In this document: piece after piece, positions 1-5,588 of the stretch
How the letters are laid out: each line of letters starts with the position of its first letter
Position numbering within the stretch: position 1 is the stretch's first letter
Assembly: GCA_001577135.1 (NCBI GenBank)
Contig: LSCK01000056.1
Location: forward strand, 1 to 6,076
Origin: Cloacimonetes bacterium TCS60
Lineage (GTDB): Bacteria > Cloacimonadota > Cloacimonadia > JGIOTU-2
Length of the DNA: 6,076 bases
Reading direction: 5' to 3'
Translations under genes and position numbers: made by a program
Notes under the pieces: model-generated
Told to the model about the DNA's origin: nothing
Databases searched by the model: none
What the model saw: the letters and a program-made list of their open reading frames with translations, nothing else

Positions 1-1589
1 AAACGACGACTAAATGCCTCATCAAGATTACCATGAAGATTGGTAGTGGCTATAAGTATCCCCCTAAGATTTTCAAATGCTTCTAAGAATAAATTCTGCA
101 TAGCGTTCATCATTTTGTCTACGGAATAATTAGCATTCCCGGTTCTTTTTGTAAGAAACTGATCAGCTTCATTTAATAGTAAAACGGGAGGATTCTCCAC
201 CCTATGTACTATACGTTCAAACAGAGAAAAAACTCGTCGTACATTCTTTTCACTATCTCCTACCCATTTAGATTGGATACGACTAATATCAGTTATAAGT
301 AGCTTCTTTCCTAAAGCCCGAGCAATAGCTCCAGATGCGAATGTTTTACCAGTACCCGGAGCACCATAGAATAGCATCAACATTCCAGGTTCTATTTTTT
401 TATTCACATTATTACTCAATTTCATCCCTTTATCGTATAAGCCCCAATTACTTAAAACACTATCAACATTTGTGTTGTATTGATTTAATGAAAACCTAAT
501 CGTCTTCTTCATTTCTTGTGGAAGAATTAGATCATTAAAACCTTGAGTCGGCTCAACCAGTGTAAATATTTCATTATTTTTTAAAAGTTGATTTAATTTT
601 TCATTATCGTTTATAGGTGTTTTCATTATTATCCGTCTCGTTATATCAGGAGCGGTCCGCACATTTGTCCCACTTGATAAGAAGAAAACTCCTTCTGAAA
701 GTTCTATCAATCCTTTCCTTACAAGTTTAGATTCATCTGAAACATACTTTTTATTATAATACATTTCGTGAAAATCAGAGCTTATGAGTTTCACAAGTTC
801 TTCTGTATCACAATTAAGATCTTCTAACTCCTCCTTGATCAAGTGGACCAGGATTATTACTTCATTATCATCAAGATTGTATTCATCCTTCAGATCCAGT
901 AACGGAAAGATTTCGTCAGTTACTTTCATTCTGGATTCTATACGATCTCTCCATTCAATTATTTCCAGAAATTCACCAGCATCATAATCATCTAAAACAG
1001 AATTTAATCTCCTATTTGAAAATGAATTTGTACTGAAATCGTATACTTTATCTACATATGAAAACCAATCATCTAGAAATTCTTTATTATCTGAATACGG
1101 TTGGTTATTATAAACTGTTACATCTTCTTTTGAGCCTAATAAAATTTTAACAAAACTGTGGTGAAATTCAATATCATTTTCTAATAAATTTGATAGGCTA
1201 AATTTAACTTCCGACTTATTTTCATTTAATCCATGCTTTCTAATATAGATCTCTTTTTTTGATGTGTAGAAGATATTCTTTTTTAATAATGAGATGATCA
1301 TATCTAATTTTTTAATTTGGGTAGAAGGATCATTAAATAGTTTTCCAAGCTCAGTTAATGGATCTACTCCGTGTATCCGGTTTACTAAATAATCATACCA
1401 AGATACTGCTATGATCATAATATTTTCGTGGTCTAGTTTGAAGCTTTGTATACTTTCGATCTTTTTAAATTTGCTGGTTAACTTTACAAACTCATCCGAT
1501 CTAATTTTGAGCGTTTTAGACTTATCCTCAACAATATTGTTGATCTTAGCTCCAAGATCCAATAGAATTTTATAAGGTAATGCTGGCAT
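1..1589 (-). CDS. AAA+ ATPase with N-terminal winged-helix-like region (C-terminus cut by window edge)
   Basis: The visible 529 residues begin at an ATG preceded two codons upstream by an in-frame TAA and by a GGGGG ribosome site, so the start is well fixed. Seen: Walker A GAPGTGKT at residues 409-416, Walker B ending in LLLNEAD (Asn-Glu at 473-474), sensor 1 ATTN at 514-517, and DEAFSRRF carrying the putative arginine finger at the window edge. Residues about 235-300 (helical, then GLIELSEGVFFL) look like a winged helix; the first 230 residues are mostly helical and unrecognised. Known of the family: AAA+ proteins with an N-E Walker B and the pattern GILIATTNL..NLD.AF.RRF occur widely in bacteria, some of them beside extracellular contractile injection systems, and are thought to remodel protein complexes. 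No injection-system gene is visible here. The helical lid is missing because the window ends. Family assignment is strong; substrate is unknown. Confidence 0.93.
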   Translation of the reverse strand, partial: MPALPYKILLDLGAKINNIVEDKSKTLKIRSDEFVKLTSKFKKIESIQSFKLDHENIMIIAVSWYDYLVNRIHGVDPLTELGKLFNDPSTQIKKLDMIISLLKKNIFYTSKKEIYIRKHGLNENKSEVKFSLSNLLENDIEFHHSFVKILLGSKEDVTVYNNQPYSDNKEFLDDWFSYVDKVYDFSTNSFSNRRLNSVLDDYDAGEFLEIIEWRDRIESRMKVTDEIFPLLDLKDEYNLDDNEVIILVHLIKEELEDLNCDTEELVKLISSDFHEMYYNKKYVSDESKLVRKGLIELSEGVFFLSSGTNVRTAPDITRRIIMKTPINDNEKLNQLLKNNEIFTLVEPTQGFNDLILPQEMKKTIRFSLNQYNTNVDSVLSNWGLYDKGMKLSNNVNKKIEPGMLMLFYGAPGTGKTFASGAIARALGKKLLITDISRIQSKWVGDSEKNVRRVFSLFERIVHRVENPPVLLLNEADQFLTKRTGNANYSVDKMMNAMQNLFLEAFENLRGILIATTNLHGNLDEAFSRR

Positions 1590-1614
1590 ATGTTACCCCC
1601 TTTCGCTTTATGTT

Positions 1615-1643
1615 ATTATAATAAAAAATTGAAAAAAATTAAA
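1615..1643 (-). promoter_or_regulatory. Putative sigma70-type promoter of the AAA+ gene
   Basis: On the minus strand a perfect TATAAT (1615-1620) lies about 25 bases upstream of the start codon. With a 17-base spacer, the -35 position (1638-1643) reads TTTAAT, only a partial match to TTGACA. The spacer and upstream DNA are rich in A and T tracts, so chance matches are likely. The 5' leader would be very short, just enough for the GGGGG ribosome site. Confidence 0.4.
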
Positions 1644-2053
1644 AAAATTATGCAAAATATTTCCCAGAATACTCATATTTAAAGCTGTGGAATGGGAATA
1701 TGACCTAATTGATATTAATATTGTACTTAAGTTTTTTCTCCGGTTTTTTAAAATTTAGTCTATTCATTACAATTTTCTAAATAATTTGTTTTTCTTGTAT
1801 TCATTTTTTTACACCTTTTTTATATCTTGTTCCTTTTGAAAATAAATTAGTGCTGATAACTCGGGTATTTTTCATAAATACGTGATAATTATTTGAAGCC
1901 ATAACTTGTTTTACCATTTACCGTTGTAGAAATAAAAGCCATTGTCGCTGCTCTTATTATTGTAACTAATTATTTTATCCCACGAAGTTCCGATGTCATT
2001 GTATAAAACCTGAATCTGTTATAAAAAATGGGGGTGCACGCAAAAATTTCCTC

Positions 2054-2083
2054 TTGACAAATAAAAAAAATACATGCTTTATG
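2054..2083 (+). promoter_or_regulatory. Putative sigma70-type promoter of the glycosylase-like gene
   Basis: A perfect TTGACA lies at 2054-2059. The -10 region 17-18 bases downstream is weak: CTTTAT (2077-2082), or TTTATG with an upstream TG (2075-2076) that could act as an extended -10. Transcription would start near 2090, giving a leader of about 45 bases containing the GAGG ribosome site at 2124-2127. The sequence does not show whether transcription continues through the hairpin region into the nuclease gene. Confidence 0.45.
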
Positions 2084-2133
2084 AAATGAGATTATGAAAA
2101 GGTTTAGAAAATCAACCAATTTCGAGGGAAAAT

Positions 2134-2928
2134 ATGAATAAAAAGAATTTATTTGAATTTGGAAAAGAATACTTGCTAAGAAGACAGGAAATAACTGATG
2201 AAGTATTAAATCATTATCTGACTCTTTGGCAATGTAGAAAACCGAAGACATTTAATGAACTTTGTCATAATATGATAGATCACGCTCAAAATAGACAGGG
2301 TATGCCAAATTCTATTGGTGATACAAATAATTTGAGTAAAATCCTATTTGATTTTAATCCCGAAAAAATAAAACAAAGATATGATGACTGGAAAGCATTA
2401 TTTGAAACAATTGAAAAATCTGAGTACACACCACCAGGTAAAATGCAAATAGACAATTCACATAACTACTGGGTTATTTTTACTAAATCAATTATTTCAA
2501 TTGCAAATTATTTATCAAGGTTCAGAACATTTGATAATTACAAAAAGTATGTTGAAACTTTCATTTCTGAGAACCATGATATCCGTTTGGCTTTTCCTCT
2601 CATCTTAAAAGAAGAAATATTTGGTTATAAATTTGCTCTTGCGTGTGATTTTACAAAGGAGAATGTATCTCCAAAATTCATTAAACCTGACACTCACATT
2701 AAAGACATTTTTGTTGGAGTTGGATTATGTGAAAAAGATGATAATGATTATAATATATTTAGAAAAGTAGTTGACTATTGTATCGAAATTAACGAAGAAC
2801 CTTATGCTGTTGATAGACTTTTCTGGTTAATTGGTAGTGGAAAACTTTTCAAGACGGAAAGAAGACAAGAAGAAATATTCTTCAAGACAAATAAGTTTGA
2901 ATTTATTAAGGAATTCAATGACAAGTAA
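2134..2928 (+). CDS. Probable HhH-GPD-fold DNA glycosylase/AP-lyase-like protein
   Basis: This 264-residue, mostly helical protein has no signal peptide or membrane segment, so it should be cytoplasmic. The start has a GAGG ribosome site 6 bases upstream. The key region is 160-190: a hairpin-like segment FGYKFALA with Lys166, then KPDTHIKDIF with Asp186. In the helix-hairpin-helix glycosylases of the OGG1/EndoIII/AlkA superfamily a conserved Asp follows the hairpin, and bifunctional members have a Lys in it; OGG1 Lys249 and Asp268 are 19 apart, compared with 20 here. The C-terminal AVDRLFWLIGSG (225-236) fits the closing helix of such proteins. Inference: it recognises or excises a base and may cleave the backbone. 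No iron-sulfur Cys cluster is visible. It is followed 168 bases later by a putative nuclease gene. The AT-rich composition suggests acquired DNA. It could instead be a relative that binds DNA without catalysis. Confidence 0.62.
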   Translation: MNKKNLFEFGKEYLLRRQEITDEVLNHYLTLWQCRKPKTFNELCHNMIDHAQNRQGMPNSIGDTNNLSKILFDFNPEKIKQRYDDWKALFETIEKSEYTPPGKMQIDNSHNYWVIFTKSIISIANYLSRFRTFDNYKKYVETFISENHDIRLAFPLILKEEIFGYKFALACDFTKENVSPKFIKPDTHIKDIFVGVGLCEKDDNDYNIFRKVVDYCIEINEEPYAVDRLFWLIGSGKLFKTERRQEEIFFKTNKFEFIKEFNDK

Positions 2929-2971
2929 AAGAATACCAGTTGGTAACAAAAGCTATACCCAATAAGTGTTT

Positions 2972-2997
2972 TAGCATCAAGCTGAAAGTAAATGCTA
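2972..2997. repeat. Inverted repeat (hairpin 1)
   Basis: TAGCAT (2972-2977) pairs perfectly with ATGCTA (2992-2997) around a 14-base loop. Short, and on its own could be chance in AT-rich DNA; noted because two more hairpins follow. Confidence 0.45.
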
Positions 2998-3024
2998 GTA
3001 ATAAAAATTAGTAATAAATTGAAA

Positions 3025-3049
3025 CGTAAGTGCTTTGAAAGCCCTTACG
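3025..3049. repeat. Imperfect palindrome (hairpin 2)
   Basis: CGTAAG (3025-3030) pairs with CTTACG (3044-3049). Inside, after one T/C mismatch, GCTTT (3032-3036) is complementary to AAAGC (3038-3042), which leaves a very tight loop. With 10-11 possible pairs over 25 bases this is the strongest secondary structure in the window. No T tract follows, which argues against a terminator. Confidence 0.6.
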
Positions 3050-3051
3050 GG

Positions 3052-3078
3052 GCATAGCCAAAGCGTTGCGGATAATGC
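3052..3078. repeat. Imperfect hairpin (hairpin 3)
   Basis: GCAT (3052-3055) pairs with ATGC (3075-3078). Within it CAA (3059-3061) can pair with TTG (3066-3068) around AGCG, and flanking C and G bases can add further pairs with a bulge. It is weaker than hairpin 2, which it directly follows, and sits just upstream of the ribosome site of the nuclease gene. Confidence 0.4.
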
Positions 3079-3096
3079 TGAGAAAAGGAAAATAAG

Positions 3097-3711
3097 ATGG
3101 CAGACGAAGTAAAATGGAATACTGATTTGATTGAAATTCTTAAAAAAAAATTGAAAAAAGAATTTCCAAAAGTTACGATTGTCAAAGGAAAAGTTCTTAA
3201 AGACATTTTTCTCAGTAAAAATCCAAATTCGCACGAACAAAAAATTCAATTTGGTTTTGTTGACCAAGACATCGTGTTTTATGATAACGAAATGGATATT
3301 TCGAAACTCAACAAAATAAAAAATATTTTAATTCACAACAATAACAATAAAAATAAGGACAAAATGGTGATTCCTAAATTAATCTGTGAGTTAAAATATG
3401 ATGGGATTACTTCTCACGGACTCATTACTTATTCTGATTATGCATCTGACATAAAATCAATTTTCCCAGAATGTAAATATTGGTTAGCAATGAGATACCG
3501 AAAAAGCAGCACTGAGAATAAGTTAAATAGACATGGAAAACATTTTGATAAAATAATCTTTTTTGACTCTGGAAAATCCGTAGAAAACTACAAAAAAGGA
3601 GATTTTAAAAAACAAATTGACTCTCAACCTGAGTTAAAAGAAAGGTACGAGGAATTCATTAATGAAATAAAAGAAACGTTGAGAGAAAAAGAAACAGTAT
3701 TTGTTAAATAG
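3097..3711 (+). CDS. Probable PD-(D/E)XK-type nuclease
   Basis: This 204-residue protein starts at an ATG with AAGGA about 7 bases upstream. It is Lys-rich (basic) and has no signal or membrane segment. Motif evidence: FGFVDQDIVFYD (52-63) supplies a candidate metal-binding Asp at 56 or 58 at the head of a beta strand, and KLICELKYDG (94-103) supplies the E-x-K pair (Glu98, Lys100) at the end of a hydrophobic strand. A helix with SDYASDIKSIF and a strand KYWLAMRY (127-134) follow, matching the usual order of the restriction-endonuclease-like fold. An Asn/Lys-rich low-complexity stretch (81-89) separates the two halves. Inference: it cuts DNA and works with the upstream glycosylase-like protein. 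No methyltransferase or specificity gene is visible. Its target, and whether it is a restriction enzyme or a repair nuclease, cannot be told. GC content is very low, the lowest of the genes here. Confidence 0.55.
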   Translation: MADEVKWNTDLIEILKKKLKKEFPKVTIVKGKVLKDIFLSKNPNSHEQKIQFGFVDQDIVFYDNEMDISKLNKIKNILIHNNNNKNKDKMVIPKLICELKYDGITSHGLITYSDYASDIKSIFPECKYWLAMRYRKSSTENKLNRHGKHFDKIIFFDSGKSVENYKKGDFKKQIDSQPELKERYEEFINEIKETLREKETVFVK

Positions 3712-3724
3712 GAGGATTAAGAAT

Positions 3725-4011
3725 TTGAATTTCAAAGAATTATACAATTTTGCTTATAAATTTCTTTTATCAAACTAGGAGAAGAGATCGATGACAAGGA
3801 CAAACTTGAACAGAATGCCGATAACAAATGGGCCATGAGGCTTTTTCAGAAAGCCGAAGAATTAGCAGAAACCGCTTGGAATTTTAAATCACTGGCAGAT
3901 TCTGTTTCCAGATACTTGGGAGAGGAGTATGAGCGTGAACAGCTTGCAGATGCGATTGAAGCCGGATTAAACGATGAAACTTGGGCAAGAAGGGTTCGTT
4001 TTCGTCACTGA
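3725..4011 (+). pseudogene. Frameshifted remnant of a helical-repeat protein
   Basis: A TTG at 3725 with AGGAGG at 3710-3715 opens a 17-codon frame (NFKELYNFAYKFLLSN) ending at TAG 3776-3778. The adjacent frame is open from 3760 to TGA 4009-4011 and reads LGEEIDDKDKLEQ, then DNKWAMRLFQKAEELAE, and ends with GEEYEREQLADAIEAGLNDE and a basic tail. That C-terminal part is nearly identical to the last 30 residues of the downstream 340-residue solenoid, and NKWA..LF.KAEE matches its repeat signature. One missing base near 3776 would join the two frames into a protein of about 95 residues. The second frame has no good in-frame start of its own. The first 50 bases are far more AT-rich than the rest, so the short 5' frame could instead belong to the neighbouring AT-rich DNA, with the remnant truncated by a junction near 3778. 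The ribosome site overlaps the stop codon of the nuclease gene. Confidence 0.7.
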
Positions 4012-4052
4012 ATATTAAAAAAAGGAGGATAATTATGGTAACTATTAAAATT
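3917..4052 (+). repeat. Direct repeat, upstream copy
   Basis: It matches 4966-5104. The first 83 bases (3917-3999) differ at only three positions. The match resumes around GTCAC and ATTAAAAAAAGGAG, covering the ribosome site, and continues through the first six codons of the next gene (ATGGTAACTATTAAAATT here, ATGGCAACCATCAAAATT in the other copy). It therefore spans a gene end, a spacer and a gene start. Confidence 0.9.
4023..4028 (+). promoter_or_regulatory. Ribosome binding site that fixes the solenoid start
   Basis: AGGAGG lies six bases before ATG 4035. An in-frame upstream ATG at 3981 would add 18 residues but lies inside the conserved end of the remnant gene and lacks a ribosome site. 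The same arrangement (AGGAG, then ATG, Met-x-Thr-Ile-Lys-Ile) recurs at 5076-5104, supporting 4035 as the start. Confidence 0.85.
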
Positions 4053-5057
4053 TTTTTCTTGAAAATGAAATACAAATTAAAAGAGAAGAAAGCCAAGGGA
4101 TTCAAGGACTTACATTCTCTGGGTAAAGATATTGCGACTATTTTATCAGATAAAAAATGGGCTACCAAAGTGTTTAAAAAAGCTGAGACAGAATCGGAAG
4201 AAGCTCATGACTTTTTTACCCTTGCCGAGTCTGTGCTTGAATCATTAACTGACAAGGAGTGGACCAAAAGACTCTACAAGAAAGCAGAAACCAAATCAGA
4301 TGATATTTATGATGCGCTCTCCCTCGCTCAAGCAATCATTAGCAACTTTGGAGATAAGCAGTGGGGCCAAGCTTTATATGAAAAAGCACTGGATATAGGT
4401 GAAAAAAGCCATGAGCTGCTGAGAATAGCAAATTCAACACTTGATGTTAACTATGGTTTAGGAAATAAGGAATTGGCCAAAAATGCATATAAAAAGGCAC
4501 TAGAACTTGCAGAGAATTCTATGCAATTTACTGATATTTCGAGTTGTGTTGCTGATGAATTTTATCTGGGTGACAAAAAGTGGGGCACTGAAATATTGAA
4601 GACTGCAGTTGAAAAAACGGATGATAGTGAAGTACTCCGAAGTGCGGCGAATGTTGCGGTTGAAGATATTGGTGATCAAAAATGGGGTCGAGAGATTTAT
4701 CAACAAGCAGTAGAAACAGCAGAGTCTTCAAGTAATTTAAAAGATATTGCAGAAAACATCCTAGAATATCTTGATGATAAAAAGTGGGCGCAAGAGATAT
4801 TAGTTAAGGCAAAAGAGTTAGTGCAAACTGAAGATTCTGCATTATTCGGCAATTTCTTATTAATGGGAGAGGTATTCATCAAAGCAGGAGATAAAGAAAA
4901 CGCCAGAGATTGTTTTAAGATGGCAGAGGGAAGAATCGGTAAAAGTAAGGGCTTGCTTACATCCATGGGAGAGGAGTATGAGCGGGAACAGCTTGCAGAT
5001 GCGATTGAAGCCGGATTAAACGATGAAACTTGGGCAAAAAGGATTCGTAAAGGTTAG
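4035..5057 (+). CDS. Helical-repeat (TPR/SEL1-like) solenoid protein
   Basis: This 340-residue protein is built almost wholly of alpha-helical repeats of about 34-38 residues. Each reads roughly: helix (LA.SVLE.L), DK.W, helix (A..LYKKAE). The D-K-x-W tetrads fall at 39-42, 73-76, 107-110, 180-183 and 248-251, with variants DQKW at 214-217, NKEL at 144-147 and DKEN at 286-289, giving eight repeats. The C-terminal cap (311-340) is shared with the broken upstream copy. The first six residues (MVTIKI) mimic the start of the next protein (MATIKI) and are followed by a very basic stretch (10-22). No signal peptide or catalytic motif is visible. Families of this shape usually act as protein-binding scaffolds, so a binding role for operon partners is inferred. 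It lies 23 bases after the remnant and 29 before the next gene. Confidence 0.85.
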   Translation: MVTIKIFFLKMKYKLKEKKAKGFKDLHSLGKDIATILSDKKWATKVFKKAETESEEAHDFFTLAESVLESLTDKEWTKRLYKKAETKSDDIYDALSLAQAIISNFGDKQWGQALYEKALDIGEKSHELLRIANSTLDVNYGLGNKELAKNAYKKALELAENSMQFTDISSCVADEFYLGDKKWGTEILKTAVEKTDDSEVLRSAANVAVEDIGDQKWGREIYQQAVETAESSSNLKDIAENILEYLDDKKWAQEILVKAKELVQTEDSALFGNFLLMGEVFIKAGDKENARDCFKMAEGRIGKSKGLLTSMGEEYEREQLADAIEAGLNDETWAKRIRKG

Positions 5058-5104
5058 TCACCGAACATTAAAAAAAGGAGATAATAATGGCAACCATCAA
5101 AATT
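4966..5104 (+). repeat. Direct repeat, downstream copy
   Basis: Partner of 3917-4052. It contains the C-terminal cap of the solenoid gene, its stop, the AGGAG ribosome site and the first six codons of the 159-residue gene. The two copies lie about 1.05 kb apart in the same orientation and bracket the intact solenoid gene. Confidence 0.9.
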
Positions 5105-5566
5105 GTAGGGAAGACGAGAATTAAGAAAATTAAGGAAGATATCAAAGCAGTTTATCAAATTAAAATTGAGGTGTTTGATAAAGACGGGAATATTGCAGAT
5201 GATCAAGCGACCCTGTCCGAGATTCGGAGCAACACCCCAAAAAGCTCGATCTTTTCCATCCACACAGATGCCCGAATTGAGCGATTTGAAAAAATGTTTG
5301 AGACAAATTTCGGGACAAGAATTTCTGTTCTTCAGCCAAACGGCTCAGAAGTGGATAAAAACGATACAATAAAAGACGTTCAGGCATTATATCGACAGCT
5401 AAATGGGGATGGTGTTCGGGCGGATATGGGATCTGAGGACTCTCCAACTGATCTTACTTCTGCATTCGCCAGCGTTTTAGACCTGGAAACTGATGATGAG
5501 TTGGCCGATATATTGATGAACGGATTTTCAGATTCAGAACAAAAAGAAGAAGATGATGATGATTAA
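5087..5566 (+). CDS. Small protein with two tandem alpha/beta units and an acidic tail
   Basis: This 159-residue protein starts at ATG with AGGAG six bases upstream. It contains an internal duplication: residues 11-46 and 63-98 align over 36 positions without a gap. Shared features are R-I at the start, an amphipathic helix, a strand with I-x-V (27-29 and 79-81), then G, D and T at matching positions (34/86, 38/90, 42/94). From memory, it resembles a family of uncharacterised bacterial proteins with the pattern FG..LRVY....ADDDATL.SIR in the first half; I have no functional name for it. Helix-strand-turn units of this size could be half of a beta-grasp-like fold, but that is a guess. The C-terminal 45 residues are acidic and end in EQKEEDDDD, encoded by a GAT run. 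It is co-transcribed with the solenoid gene and could be its binding partner. Confidence 0.8.
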   Translation: MATIKIVGKTRIKKIKEDIKAVYQIKIEVFDKDGNIADDQATLSEIRSNTPKSSIFSIHTDARIERFEKMFETNFGTRISVLQPNGSEVDKNDTIKDVQALYRQLNGDGVRADMGSEDSPTDLTSAFASVLDLETDDELADILMNGFSDSEQKEEDDDD

Positions 5567-5588
5567 TCTTCACTAACAGGAGGAAATT

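Larger units (their letters stand above)
1590..2133. other. Gene-free AT-rich divergent intergenic region
   Basis: These 544 bases lie between two divergently transcribed genes. I find no credible coding region: the only open frame touching it is antisense to the next gene and has no good ribosome site. The DNA is very AT-rich with many homopolymer A and T tracts. It holds a putative promoter at each end. I see no strong hairpin, terminator, tRNA or repeat array in the middle (about 1660-2040). A small RNA or an operator for an outside regulator could be present but cannot be recognised by eye. Confidence 0.6.
2929..3096. other. Structured intergenic segment with three successive hairpins (possible cassette junction)
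   Basis: This spacer separates the glycosylase-like and nuclease genes. It contains three inverted repeats in about 110 bases, described separately, plus a short direct repeat (TAGTAATAAA twice, near 2996-3018). The last 50 bases are much richer in G and C than the flanking genes. None of the hairpins is followed by a T run, so they do not look like intrinsic terminators. The layout of one gene, a structured spacer, then one gene resembles gene cassettes separated by folded recombination sites, but I cannot find convincing integron attC core boxes (RYYYAAC and GTTRRRY) in the right places. It could also be an mRNA-processing or stability element. The nuclease ribosome site (AAAGGAA, 3084-3090) lies just beyond. 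Confidence 0.5.

Noticed and set aside
784..987. Plus-strand open frame of 67 codons inside the AAA+ gene
   Set aside because: Ser-rich antisense shadow of a gene with clear AAA+ motifs.
1866..1905. Short AAATA/TATTT inverted repeat in the divergent spacer
   Set aside because: Five-base arms in very AT-rich DNA are expected by chance.
1970..2251. Minus-strand open frame of 93 codons overlapping the start of the glycosylase-like gene
   Set aside because: It is antisense to a well-supported gene and its promoter, is rich in Phe/Ile/Ser as expected from the reverse of AT-rich DNA, and has no ribosome site.
3025..3049. Hairpin 2 as an intrinsic terminator of the glycosylase-like gene
   Set aside because: No T run follows the stem on either strand, and it is nearly 100 bases past the stop codon.
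3758..3778. Programmed -1 frameshift joining the two frames of the remnant gene
   Set aside because: No in-frame X-XXY-YYZ slippery heptamer and no evident downstream pseudoknot; a single-base deletion or truncation is simpler.
3981..4034. Upstream in-frame extension of the solenoid gene (18 extra residues)
   Set aside because: It overlaps the conserved end of the remnant gene in another frame and has no ribosome site; AGGAGG sits six bases before ATG 4035.
5160..5447. Minus-strand open frame of 95 codons inside the 159-residue gene
   Set aside because: Shadow of the real gene; no ribosome site and no recognisable protein features.
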